This document shows positions 54,108 through 64,000 of a stretch of DNA of 64,000 nucleotides, in pieces (the first letter of the stretch is position 1; each line of letters opens with the position of its first letter). Source of the stretch: Heterohyrax brucei. Lineage: Eukaryota > Chordata > Mammalia > Hyracoidea > Procaviidae. The notes under the pieces were generated by a model. The model did not search any database, was not told the origin of the DNA, and saw only the letters and a list, made by a program, of their open reading frames with translations. The translations under genes were made by a program, and so were the position numbers. The stretch lies in assembly GCA_028571685.1 (NCBI GenBank), contig CM053142.1, positions 129,076,796 to 129,140,795 on the forward strand. The letters run 5' to 3'.

Positions 54108-54825
54108 AGTCTTCTGCACTCCGTATTGGTGAGTGGCATCTGGGATCTTAAAAGCTAGCAAGCTGCCACCTGAGGTACAAATGGTCCCAACTCAACAGGA
54201 ACAGACAATCACCAAGGACCAAAACGACATGGGGGAAACAGAACCCAGAAGACAGAAAGACCCACGTGAGTGGGTGACTACATTGACATGTGACCAGAGG
54301 AATCAGATGGTGCCTAGCCACCACCAGTGATAGCTGGAATGGGGCTCACAAAGCTGAGTCTCACTGGCAACAAGAAAATGAAAAGGGTTGCACCCTGAGA
54401 ACTCCACTAAATGATCACAACTGATGGTCCAGGGGCCTCAGGTTTCTCCTCGGAGTGTGGGCCCTGGTCCTGATGCTGCCTCTGTCTATAAATCATTACT
54501 GCAGTCACCTCTTCAGACAGGAATGGATTGGACTCCGCAAAACACAGTGACCATACTGTGTGTGCAGTTCATGGTTCTATGCATCTATAGGATGTCATCC
54601 TGCTGGCCTCTTACTGGAGGGGGGAAGATGGTGGAGAGGAGGGGACAGGAGATTGTTAGGAGGATAAGACATGCATAGAATGGATAGGAGGAGTGTGCTA
54701 TCACTAGGCAGGAAGGGCAGCAGGAGCTGCACATAGGTGGGGATGCAAATTTATACTGGATTGTACAGTCACTCAATCACAATAAATGTGTTAAATGAAT
54801 GAATGAATAAATAAATAAATAAAAC
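54108..54825 (+). mobile_element. L1-type 3'-end retroposon with A-rich tail
   Basis: 718 bp bracketed by a perfect 13-bp duplication starting with AAAA, as L1 endonuclease prefers. It ends in AATAAATG, then a (GAAT/AAAT)n A-rich tail. From about 54184 it is homologous to the reverse of 4883-5490. It carries no ORF2 sequence. Most likely it is a 5'-truncated afrotherian L1 3' UTR; a separate SINE-like family moved by L1 is the alternative. Confidence 0.75.
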
Positions 54826-54838
54826 AAAACACTCTTCC
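54826..54838. repeat. Target-site duplication, right copy
   Basis: AAAACACTCTTCC, identical to 54095-54107. Confidence 0.9.
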
Positions 54839-55264
54839 TCCATGAATGTGGATAAGGAATTAGAAGCCTCCTGAGAGGATTCCACCATCTCTTCTGAGAA
54901 AGAGGGAGTGAGAGCTGCACATAGGATACACTTCCAAATGGGAAATTTCAGGTCAAATCTCACAAGACAGTTATCTTTCCTAACAGATGGGCAGAGGAAT
55001 CGCGGCTCAGATGGTAAAGTCAAGGACTTTTGAAGGCTTGGGGCAATGCTGGCAACCAAGAAGCAGGGCTCCAAGGCACTACCTGGGCACCAACACCCCA
55101 CTTTCTATCAGGCTCAGATGGCAGCCACAGCAGCAGACAGCTGCACCAAAAGCAGCACTGGTGAAAGACTGGATCCAGAGATGGTAACAGAGATGGTGAC
55201 AGTGTCAGGACAGGCCGGGGCACCTGCAAGATGCTCCACTGCACAAACCAGAGGGACAGATAAG
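54839..55264. other. Unassigned sequence
   Basis: Several overlapping frames on both strands (for example 55046-55387 plus) show no family resemblance and run into an L2 fragment. Confidence 0.35.
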
Positions 55265-55405
55265 AGTACCACCATCAATGCCATTCTGGCCCTGGCCACC
55301 AGCATCTCTTACCTGGATGACTGCAGTAACCTCCAAATTGGTCTTCCAGCTTCTTCCCCTTCCTACTTTACTGTCAACTCCATGTAACTGCCAAACTAAT
55401 TCTTC
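55265..55405 (+). mobile_element. L2 LINE fragment
   Basis: 'catctcttacctggatgactgcagtaacctccaaattggtcttccagcttc' matches the L2 segment 'cctggactactgcaacagcctcctaactggtctccctgc'. Confidence 0.75.
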
Positions 55406-55549
55406 TTGCTTAAGTTTTTCCTTAGATATAATTTCAGACTCACAAGAAAGATGAACAAAACAGACTTTCTTTATGCCCTTCACCTGGCTTTCCCCAGCGG
55501 TAACCTCTTACATAACACCATTACATTATCCAAGAAGGAAATTGCCATT

Positions 55550-55795
55550 GGTACAACATGGTCCAGTGGTAGAATGCTTAAACAGGGTTCAGTGAAGTAT
55601 CTACACTACATTGATCTAGGAAGAAAGGGCTGGTGACCTACTTCTGAAAATCAGCCAGGGAAAATCCTAGGGATCCTAACAATCTGATCTGCAACCAATC
55701 GTGAGATGGCACAAAACTAGACATCACTTTGTTCTCTTGTGTATGGGATTGCCAGGAATCAGGTGCCAACTGTACATCAGCTAAAAACAACAACA
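55550..55795 (+). mobile_element. Non-autonomous RTE-derived element
   Basis: 'aggaagaaagggctggtgacctacttctgaaaatcagccaggg', 'atctgatctgcaaccaatcgtgagatgg', 'catcactttgttctcttgtgtatgggattgccaggaatc' and an end in (AAC)n. It has the same two-part plan as 30.4 kb. Confidence 0.7.
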
Positions 55796-55849
55796 GTAAC
55801 TAAGCTACAGGCCTTACTAAGATTTCATCGGTTTTTCTAGGAATTCTTT

Positions 55850-56385
55850 TTTCTTTTCTTTTTTTAATTTTAACAGTATCAGTGTATGAAATTTTATCAC
55901 AAGGTTTGTGCAACCACCATCACAGTCAGGACAGAGAAATGTTCCATCACCACAAAGAAACTCACTGGTGCTATACCTTTACAGTCACACCTTCTCCCAA
56001 ATACAGCCCCTGATAACCATTGATCTGTTCTCCATCTCTCTCTTTTTGCCACACTGAGTCAGTCACATAAATAAAATCATCTAGTACAATACCTTCTGAA
56101 GCTGACTTTGTCCAGCCACCAGGACACCCTGGACACTCATGTGAGTTGCTGTGTGCATTCAACAGATTTTTTCTTTTTATCTTCAAGTAGTACTGCCCCC
56201 AACTGGCTTTCTATTCACTCACTGAAGGACATTTCAGTTGTTTCCAGTTTGTGGCTATTACAAATAAAACTTCTATGAACATTTGTTACAAGTTTTTGTG
56301 TGAACATTGGTTGTCATTTCTCCAGGATAAGTGCCCAGAGGCATGAATTCAGGATCATGTGTCAGTGTGTATGCAACTTTCTTAG
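55850..56385 (-). mobile_element. Old L1 3'-region, minus strand
   Basis: 'tttgtgcaaccaccatcacagtcagg', 'cagcccctgataaccattgatctgttctcc', 'tttccagtttgtggctattacaaataaaacttctatgaacatt' is the familiar reverse of mammalian L1M 3' regions. Confidence 0.8.
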
Positions 56386-56477
56386 AAACTACTGAAATAC
56401 AGTAGAATTGCAAAAGCCGAAATCTGTGTAAGGTGCAAACCTGTCAAACAAGGAAAACTCAAATATTTTCCACTAAT

Positions 56478-56648
56478 AAAACCAAAACCAAACCGGTTGC
56501 CATAAAGTTGATTCCAACTCATAGTGACCTTAGAGGACAGAGCAGAACTGCTCCAGAGACTTTCCAAGGAATATCTGGTGGATTCAAACTGCTGACCTTT
56601 TAGTTAGCAGCTGCATCTCTTAACCACTACACCACCAGGTGTTCCTGA
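56478..56648 (-). mobile_element. AfroSINE, minus strand
   Basis: 'aaccaaaaccaaaccggttgccataaag', 'ttagaggacagagcagaactgctcc', 'tgaccttttagttagcagctgc', 'ttaaccactacaccaccagg'. Confidence 0.92.
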
Positions 56649-56759
56649 TCACTAACAGAGAGATCCACAAAACTGGTGAGACAACTCCATCAAAAGCAGA
56701 AAACTTGCAAGACCTAGAAAAACAAGGCAGTTTCAGCTCACACTGTTTGGGACAGTAGT

Positions 56760-57310
56760 GTGGGATTATTTACAATAAGAAGTCATATTGTATTACTTCT
56801 TGCTCAAAATCCTCCAATGGCCTCCCAACTTCCACAGTTAAAAGCCAATGTCCATTTAGATATCCAAAAGACCTTCTGCTTAGCGTTCTCCTCCAGCAGA
56901 GCTGTGGACAATTCCCTGAGCTGTAACGGGTTTTCACCGAGAACCACCCCAGTACTGTCACCTTGTCTCCACAGACGAAGGCTTCTGTTCTGTAGACGAG
57001 AAGAGTCCATGTGGTAGTTCATGGGCCTTCTGCAGTAGCTAGTTTCTCTCCCTCAACGTTTATACTACATCTTTCTCAAATCTTTCTTTAATCTCTTCTG
57101 TGAATGTTCAGTGGTGTTTGTGGAGAAAAACCCTAAAAAGGGTGTGTACTATTCCAATTTCTACAATCGTCCAGGGCCTTCATCCACTCTCCTCCCCCAG
57201 CTTGCCAGCTCCCGCTGAACCATTCTTGCCAGTGTTTAGTATCATGTACAAACCTCAGGTCAGCCAGGGCTCACGTTTTGCCTGTCCTTAAGTTTGGGGT
57301 CACTTAGTTG
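56760..57310 (+). mobile_element. L2 LINE fragment
   Basis: 'acttcttgctcaaaatcctccaatggcctcccaacttcc' matches the L2 'ctgctcaaaaccttccatggctccccattgcc' segment. The part after 57000 is poorly preserved. Confidence 0.65.
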
Positions 57311-58644
57311 CCCCACAACTAACCTGTCCAATAACTTCAAGAAAACTTGTCAATGTGCAGTTTGTACCTTTCTTTTCCCCTCGTAAGTTTGGGAACCATG
57401 TTCTCTCCAGCTGCCTGCATCCCAGAGAAAAACCTCGTGCTAAATGTGATCGCTGCCCTGCCACAAACACTGAGAAGTATTTCCCTTTCCAGCTCCTCAT
57501 GGACCCAGGCCTGTTCTGGTTCCTGAGCTAATGGTGAAAATGGCAAGAATTAGATCAACAGAAAGATTGACTCCCAGGAGATCTTGGAATTAAACGGAGA
57601 TGCCAATCAAACAGACTGCAAGAGACAAGCAATAGGCATCCCTGAGGTCTCTCGAGCAATTTTCCCAGTCACTGTGTTGAGACAAAATTTCCCATAACCT
57701 GCCTGGAAATCCAGGTCAGCACACTAACCTCCCCCTAAAACAAGAACCCTATCTGCTGGGATTGGGTTTTGTATCCTACCTAGCCCCCTCCCTCAGGGAC
57801 GTTCCACCATTGCATTCAGTGGCTGAGACTGCTGTGAAGGGACAGGTTCTTTGATGTGGCTCAGCTGTACCTGACTTTGTCATCTGTGCTCCATCTGCCA
57901 GATCATCCACCTCTGGTACCAGGGAGGACCTAGCTCATTCTCTGAGCACACCTTTGGCTGCTCAGATGCCCTTGGAGCAGAGTCAGCCGTCACAGTCTCG
58001 TTCGATCTGAATCCATTCTTTCTCTTGGTTTCTGCCAGAGCCTGGCATGTCTCAAGCCTGATGCAATGCTCTGATGAGCACATTAAATAAGCAAAACTGA
58101 GTTTTGATTGTCAATCATTGCCTTATTCAATGACTCGTCCCCCAAGGTGAAGGCAACCCCAGATCTAACACTTCCTCCTGTGGAGAATGTAAGTGTGCTA
58201 CTGCACCACAATGTACTGAAAACTCAAACTGACTATGGCCACTTCTGCTACCTAAAGGGAAAGTCAAAATTCTTATCATTGAGAAAAATTACATTTTCTC
58301 CTCTGATCATTTCCACTTTCAGAGCCAAAGCAGGAGTGAGGTGATGAGAGGAAAGTGGGAGAAAAAAATGCTGACATTCCAAAGCCACTGCCAGTTCTGC
58401 TATACAAACAAGTATGGCTGTTTTGCCTAGTGACATATTAATGAATCCTCAGCCAGACAAAGACAAGTGTGAAGCCAGAGTGGGTTGTGGGCTAGGCAAT
58501 TGAGTATAAAGAGGAAAATGGAACCTGAGGTGCAGAGAGAACTGAGGCTAAGCAAGAGGCTGGAGCCTATTATAAATGTAAGAAAACTCTCTGACGGAGT
58601 AGCTGAGTGACATCTACAAACAAGCCAAAAGAAGAAAAAAAGCC
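57311..58644. other. Unassigned non-coding sequence without recognised repeats
   Basis: About 1.3 kb of mixed composition with no mobile element I recognise. Frames of 60-80 codons on both strands show no family resemblance. Confidence 0.35.
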
Positions 58645-58790
58645 CCAAACAGTTGCTGTCAAGTCAATTCAGACTCATAACAACCCTACAGGACAGAGTA
58701 GAACTTCCAAGGAGTGCATGGTGGGTTCAAACTGCCAACCTTTTGGTTGGCAGCTGTAGTTCTTGACCACTGCGCCAGCAGAATGGTCTA
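58645..58790 (-). mobile_element. AfroSINE, minus strand
   Basis: 'ccaaacagttgctgtcaagtc', 'caaccctacaggacagagtaga', 'aaccttttggttggcagctg', 'gaccactgcgccagc'. Confidence 0.9.
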
Positions 58791-58998
58791 TTTATGTTGT
58801 AGTGGTATAACTGCTTAATGTCCCCTGTGGCCCCCGATATTCAATCAAGTCTGCTATACGTAAAAATGTTTTGTGTTTGTAACCTGGGGAGAAATTTTGG
58901 TGAGGAAGGGGAGATCCAAGTATAAACCAATATAGAGCAGAGAAAAAAACAGCAAGAGACTTCAAGGGGGGTTGAAACTCAAATCCAAAAGTGACTGT

Positions 58999-59163
58999 AA
59001 AACCCAAACCCTAGTGCCACTGAGTCGACGCCAACTCATAGCGTCCCTATAGGACAGTGTAGAATTGCTCCATAGAGTTTCCGAGGAGCGCCTGGAGGAT
59101 TTGAACTGCCAAACTTTTGGTTAGCAGCCGTAGCACTCACCCACTATGCCACCAGTGTCTCTA
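58999..59163 (-). mobile_element. AfroSINE, minus strand, CpG-retaining
   Basis: 'aacccaaaccctagtgccactgagtcgacgcc', 'agcgtccctataggacagtgtagaattgctcc', 'ccgaggagcgcctggagg', 'gccgtagcactcacccactatgcc'. Several CpGs kept. Confidence 0.92.
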
Positions 59164-59189
59164 AAAGTGACTGTAAGAATACTTAAAAG

Positions 59190-59345
59190 TGTTTTCATAA
59201 AATTGATTCTGACACATGGCGATTCATGTCTGTCATATGCAAATCCCCAAGTTTTTCTTCCAAGATGCCTTTGGGTGGGTTCAAACCACCCATCTTTCAG
59301 TTGGTAGTCAGCTGCTTAATCATTTGTGTCACCCAAGGACTCCCT
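59190..59345 (-). mobile_element. AfroSINE-related SINE, alternate subfamily, minus strand
   Basis: 'ataaaattgattctgacacatggcg', 'gggtgggttcaaaccacccatctttcagttggtagtcagctgctta' and 'tgtgtcacccaaggactcc'. Confidence 0.7.
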
Positions 59346-59475
59346 GTGAGAATACCACCCCTTAGGAATTTGCAAAAATTCTTTGGCGGGTCTGCATTCC
59401 CTTCAGTAAAGGGTTCAAATCAATGCTAATCCATTGTTGGTGATAGACTTGTTGTGAACAGGTACTCCTAATCTT

Positions 59476-59638
59476 GGAAACCCTGGTGGTATAGTGGTTA
59501 AGCTCTAGGGCTACTAACTAAAAGGTCAAGAGTTCAAATCTGCCAGGCCCACCTTTGAAACTCTATGGGGCCGTTCTACTCTGTCCCATAGGGTTGCTAT
59601 GAGTCGGAATCAACACGATGGCAGTGACTTTGGGATGT
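59476..59638 (+). mobile_element. AfroSINE
   Basis: 'ggaaaccctggtggtatagtgg' (A-box), 'caagagttcaaatctgcc' (B-box), 'ctatggggccgttctactctgtcccatagggttgctatgagtcggaatcaacacgatgg'. Complete short type, facing the minus-strand copies to its left. Confidence 0.93.
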
Positions 59639-59962
59639 GGTTGGCAGTAATATATGAAGAAAGGTGTGAAGGAGTTAAAACACTGCTGCAAAGAACAGCC
59701 TGGGAAGAATGAAGAACAGGGAGAGAAGCTGTTTTTAGAATCAAGAGCGCACCAAGTTAACCAGCCATAACAAATTCTGTATTCCAAGCTAAGTGTCATG
59801 AAAGCAAGGATTAAGAAGACAGCTTGATGGTTTTCTAGTTCCAGAATTTCAAAAACATTCCCACGATAAAAGAACAATTAATTAGAATGTGTCAAGACAC
59901 CTTCCAGACAATCTCCCAAGCCTTTTTCAAGGACAACAGGGATCTGCTCAAACTAAGAGGTA
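59639..59962. other. Unassigned sequence
   Basis: Nothing recognised. Confidence 0.4.
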
Positions 59963-60275
59963 GTAAGGCCCAGCGGTTAAACATGCAGGCTTAGGAGCTG
60001 GCTCACCTGACCCTGAATGGTAGCTCAGCCATTTGTGAACTGTGTGAACCAGGGCATGTAACTTCCACTCTCTGTGACTACATTTTTTTATCTGCAGAAT
60101 GCGAACAAAATAACTAGTACCGATTTATAACATCACTGGGGGAATTATATGAGTTAACGCATGTAAACATTTATATTGGCCTCTGGCACACAGTGGGCAC
60201 TCAATGGCCCTGTTAACACATGTAAACATTTATATTGGTCTCTGGCACACAGTGGGCACTCAATGGCCCCATATG
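59963..60275 (+). mobile_element. MIR SINE with a 59-bp tandem duplication at its 3' end
   Basis: 'cagcggttaaacatgcaggcttaggagctggc' (5'), 'ggtagctcagccatttgtgaactgtgtgaaccagggcatgtaac' (core), 'tctgcagaatgcgaac' and 'ggcacacagtgggcactcaat' (3'). The last 59 bp (60153-60211) occur twice in tandem (60212-60270). Confidence 0.9.
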
Positions 60276-60804
60276 TTTCTTTTTTAAAAAATAAGGGAAC
60301 AACTCGCTGAACTCAATTCACAAGCCTTGCCCTGAGAGCTAAGGATCAAGTTCTCCAATTCAGAAAGAAAACTTAGGGTAACAGACTAAGACTCTCAGAG
60401 TCTACAATAGAGATGAAGGTCAACAATTTTCAGAGTTTCTGCCTCTTGTTTACAAGCCTCTGGCAATACAGAAAAATGATTTTTAAGTTGTGTGACTTTA
60501 AATACCAGTAAGGTAACAGAAATATATTCTCTTCCATTATTTAAAAACCCTGACATTACAACCAAGGCAGGAAAACAGTAGTTTCAGAATACTTGCCTCA
60601 AAGACCAACAGATAAATCAATGAGAGGGAGCCAAGGCTGGATGGTAGGTGAGATCAAACAGAGCTACAATGTCTTTAAATACAGACTTCTGCAAACAGTT
60701 GACAAAGTAACATTAAACTTGATAAGGTGAATAGATCCTGTTATGGCAAAACAGGGAAAATGAAAACTGTGCTTTGGCAGATTAACTTTAAGACCAGTGA
60801 CTCC
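60276..60804. other. Unassigned sequence
   Basis: Nothing recognised. Confidence 0.4.
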
Positions 60805-60907
60805 TTGATTCTTTCCTTCTTCTCTTTCTACCCCTCCCCCTCTCTCTCTCTTTCTTTCCTCCTCCCTTTGTCCCTCTTTCCATCCCTTCCTTCCTTTTTT
60901 TTTTTTT
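60805..60907. repeat. CT-rich simple repeat
   Basis: Pyrimidine-only tract of CT, CCT and TTCC units ending in a T-run. The charged minus-strand frame across it is an artefact. Confidence 0.9.
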
Positions 60908-61680
60908 GAATACAGAATTTTTCTTGATTTTGGTTTTGAAATACTTACTACTTGGTTCATGTGTGTGAATATATACAGACACACACACGACTATTGTGGT
61001 TTTGTAAAATCAAATAATGATAATTTGTTGTCACAAAGCACTAGGATTCATTTTTCTACCAAAGTCAAATTCTTGCAAAACAAAGAAAAATAATCAGTAC
61101 TAACAAGGATACATTGCCTATCCTATTTTCTGTAAAATTTCAAACCAAGAAGTTAAGGGGACAAAATAATACTTACTCTGTCTCCTTTATCAGTTAAATG
61201 CTTGTCCATTGACAGTGTCTCACAAACCTCCCAAATCCTAAGGAGTGGAGGAATTTTTAAAAATCACTGTATTCATGTTAGCTAAGCAAAGAATTGGGAT
61301 GCCAGAGCAGTTCTCCCTGAATCCGGAGCCTGTGCCATGTTCCTTACACTACTATCTGGACACTGAGATTCCCCTATCTTCTCCAATAACTAGTTATAGC
61401 TTGTGGCATTTTGTTAATGACCCTTAGTTTCACAAACTCTCTTCCTAACATTTAATCTGAATCCCTCTCTTCTAGGGTAAGCAATTCCTCTAGGGAGACA
61501 GAACATTGGTCAGTACCTTCCTTAAGAACAGCTCTTTAACGGTTATTAAACTGCCTCTCCTCCAGGCCAGATGTATCCAACTCCTTTAACCTTTTGTTAA
61601 AGGCCTGGTTTTTCAAACCTGTTGATAGTTACTTTTGCTCTTCTCTAGGGCCCCCTTCCCCAGCTCTTGATGTTGTCTCA
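60908..61680. other. Unassigned sequence
   Basis: Nothing recognised. Confidence 0.4.
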
Positions 61681-61719
61681 TACACACACACACACACACA
61701 CACACAGACACACACACAA
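61681..61719. repeat. (CA)n microsatellite
   Basis: About 18 CA units with one GA, followed by a short TG run. Confidence 0.95.
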
Positions 61720-62179
61720 ATGCATGTGTGTGTATGACATATCCACATTCCTCTTAAAATGAAAAGCCCTTGCCAAGTAAAGCTGAAATAACCACTTGCA
61801 GTTATTTTACAGTGGGGAGAAAAAAATAAACCTTCATAATTTTAATAAAAGCTCTATCTTGTTAGGATATTATCAATTTGCAATCCATGATCATCACAGA
61901 TTTCTTCTTATGACACTCTCTCCTACTCCAGCTTGTCCCCAATGTAATGTGTTTATTATCTGTAATTACAGTCTACCTTAGAATTACTCTCCACGAGCAG
62001 GTCAAATGCTTTGGCGCCCGGGAGGTCAGCCGACTGCCAGCACGGACTGGGTTGCTGAATCAGGAAGATTAACGTAAGGCCTCAATACCCAACATCCTGA
62101 AGAGGGCTTGAGGAGCAACATGACACAGCATGCATGTGACAGCCTCTGCATTTTCCCCCTCTAGCGGGGGCATTTGGCA
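61720..62179. other. Unassigned sequence
   Basis: Nothing recognised. Confidence 0.4.
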
Positions 62180-62335
62180 TTAAAAATGAAGAAGGGTCTT
62201 GTTAAGTGCTGCCACTGCTAACAAGAAGGTTGGCAGTTTGGATTCACCAGGTCCTTCTTGGAAACTCTATGGGCCAGTTCTTCTCTGCCCTACAGGGTCT
62301 ATGAGTCAGAATCGCCTCTGTGGCAATGGGGTGAG
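62180..62335 (+). mobile_element. AfroSINE, head damaged
   Basis: 'ctgctaacaagaaggttggcagtttggattcaccagg', 'cttggaaactctatgggccagttcttctctgccctacaggg', 'tatgagtcagaatcgcctc'. The A-box is shortened. Confidence 0.85.
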
Positions 62336-62789
62336 TCGTGAAACGCTCGATGTAAAGCTTCTGGCAGAGGAGAACTACTTCTATAGCCATCACTGGAATC
62401 TGTGGTCTTGCCCCATGTGAAACTCTAGTCCTGTATACTTTATCTCCTGCTATGTGGTAGATTTCCAGACTTTAAGTGACCTATACATGCAAAGAAATTA
62501 CCTGGTACTGGACAGCCTCGTGTGCACATTTCACAGCTACTGTGGTGAGTGCCTCTGTGGAAAGCTCTGTGTTCAAAGGAGAACAAAGTCAGGAATAGTT
62601 TAAAAAAAAAAAAACTGACAAGACAGTTATGAACAGGTCCAACCAACCTGCATACAAGATGGTTAGACTGGCACCTCCTGCCTGAAAATGTCCTCTTTAA
62701 TGCCAGCAATAAGCAAAAATAGAAGAAATTAGAGTTAGGGAAAGAAAAAAAGCCGGAGAAGCAAAAGTAGGTGGTTTGCATTACAGCTA
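62336..62789. other. Unassigned sequence
   Basis: A 113-codon minus frame (62440-62781) shows no recognisable domain and crosses an A-run at 62602. Confidence 0.35.
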
Positions 62790-63060
62790 CTGGAAAGCTA
62801 AAGAAAAACAGTACCAGTGTTTGCCTACATATAACAGAACCCCAAATAAGTAGCTTAAACGAGACAGGAGTTTATTTTTCCCTTAGGCTGGGCTGGCTAG
62901 GTAAAGAGGGCATGGGGTTAGGCAGTTCACGTTGCCAGGGCAGTTGCAAAGCTATCAGAAACCCAGCATCCCATCTTTCTGCATGGCTTCCTCGCTCAAA
63001 GTTCAAGATGGCTGTGCAGGTTCAGATATTACATTTCAGGCAGAAAGAGGGGTAAGGGAA
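62790..63060. mobile_element. Ancient mammalian interspersed repeat, family uncertain
   Basis: 'taacagaaccccaaataagtagcttaaacgagacaggagtttattt' and 'ttcaagatggctgtgcaggttc...tttcaggcag' recall a common old mammalian repeat ('acaagacaggagtttatttctc ... tccaagatggctgc'). I cannot fix the family. Confidence 0.45.
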
Positions 63061-64000
63061 AGAAAGGGACAAAAAGGTGCACCTCAAAGTGAGTCAGCCT
63101 GTTTTAAATAGCCTTTTTGAAAGCCCATCCAAGGACTTCAGCTTAACCTCATTGACCATCCAAAGCAAGTACAGAAATAAGGCTATCAGGGTATACTGCC
63201 ACTTGGGAAAAAATAAGGTTTCTGAGAGTAAACAGAGGAAGAATATAGGGTACATAACTAGCAGTTTCTGCCCTAAAAACTGAGACAAACACATTTGGTC
63301 TTGACCCTTAAGTCCTGCATGTTTTTGAAAACAGGGAGGGCACATGCCTCTATTTCATGACTCCACACTTCTGCAGAGCGGTGGAAACACCCAGGGATGA
63401 AAATGGACAAGGATTTTTATACCAGTCAACGGGAATGCATCACTCAAGTCTTTTAGATTATTTTTAACTTTAAATGAAAAGGAATCTTGATCTGTAAGGA
63501 AAACAACTGCATTCTATCCTATCAGAGGGAAGCTATTCAAACTGAAAATACAGGATTTTGTTTTGAAAATAAAAAACATCCATTACAGAGGGAGTTAGTT
63601 CAACAAAAGAAAGAATGAAACCAGTAAACGTCGGCAATTTCACATGAAGAGAGAAAAGAAAATACAAAACTCAGTTATTTTAAGCAACCGAAAAAAGAAA
63701 AACTGGATGTGGAATTGGGCCCTGGACAGACCCTCTGGTTGACAGCGACATGTGACACATCTGGTGAAAGGGACACCCTGAGGATTTCACAGAGTTGTCC
63801 TTGTGCTTCCTGACACCCTGCGGCTCTAGTAAACATAATCTCTGGATGGGAAATCAAGTTAGATGGCTTGATGGGGGTAGGAGGGTCTTTTCTGCAGATT
63901 TATAGAAGAGTCTTACAAAGGTAAAATGGCACACATTTAAGAGATACCTTTGACAGCAAAGAATAGAAACACTTGAACAAAGAGCTATCTCAGGAAAGCT
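63061..64000. other. Unassigned non-coding sequence to window end
   Basis: No repeat or exon recognised. Confidence 0.4.

Noticed and set aside
60664-60988. Highly charged minus-strand frames (Lys/Glu/Arg-rich)
   Set aside because: Produced by the CT-rich simple repeat.

Overview
This window is non-coding nuclear DNA of an afrotherian mammal. The best guess within that clade is elephant; manatee, hyrax and others cannot be excluded without a search. The evidence is dozens of AfroSINE copies. Each has a tRNA-like head (GTGGCGCAGTGGTT type), a body running from CCTATGGGACAG to AGAACTGCCCC, and a tail containing GAGTCGGAATCGACTCGACGG. They sit beside fragments of the RTE/BovB-type LINE that ends in the same tail. 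No prokaryotic features, no tRNA, rRNA or snRNA gene, and no convincing host exon were found. The only long reading frames belong to LINEs.

Layout. 0-13 kb: ancient MIR repeats, a foldback mariner (1.6-2.2 kb), a 608-bp L1-type 3'-end retroposon on the minus strand (4.9-5.5 kb), an AfroSINE split by a poly(A)-tailed insert (5.6-5.9 kb), and dense AfroSINE clusters at 5.9-6.4, 9.4-10.7 and 11.3-11.6 kb. 13.1-21.6 kb: a near full-length decayed RTE LINE, split by a 5.64-kb L1. The L1 has a complete 5' end, ORF1, and an ORF2 with all endonuclease and RT catalytic residues visible. It is damaged by two 1-nt frameshifts and one stop, and it ends inside ORF2 without a 3' UTR or long poly(A). 21.6-31 kb: AfroSINEs, MIRs, an old LINE 3' end, a second RTE copy lacking its RT core, a hAT remnant, and several very short RTE/AfroSINE tail inserts. 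31-48 kb: a MaLR-like LTR, RTE 3' ends, AfroSINEs (some as close inverted pairs), L2 and MIR, a possible LTR remnant at 42.1-42.8 kb, and an old L1 ORF2 C-terminus (46.1-46.8 kb, minus strand). 48-64 kb: two related MaLR-like LTRs, a 718-bp L1-type 3'-end retroposon with a perfect 13-bp target-site duplication, L2 and MIR fragments, AfroSINEs and microsatellites.

How the parts relate. Nothing here acts as a host pathway. The story is one of retrotransposons and their parasites. The RTE LINE is the likely source of the reverse transcriptase that moved the AfroSINEs, because they share a 3' hairpin tail. L1 accounts for the A-tailed inserts and for the nested L1. Nesting gives relative dates: the L1 is younger than the RTE it interrupts, and the poly(A)-tailed insert at 5.65 kb is younger than its host AfroSINE. 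The most notable observations are the L1 that is complete at 5' but cut at 3' and has a clean duplication, and a recurring class of 30-36-bp inserts made almost only of the RTE/AfroSINE 3' hairpin.
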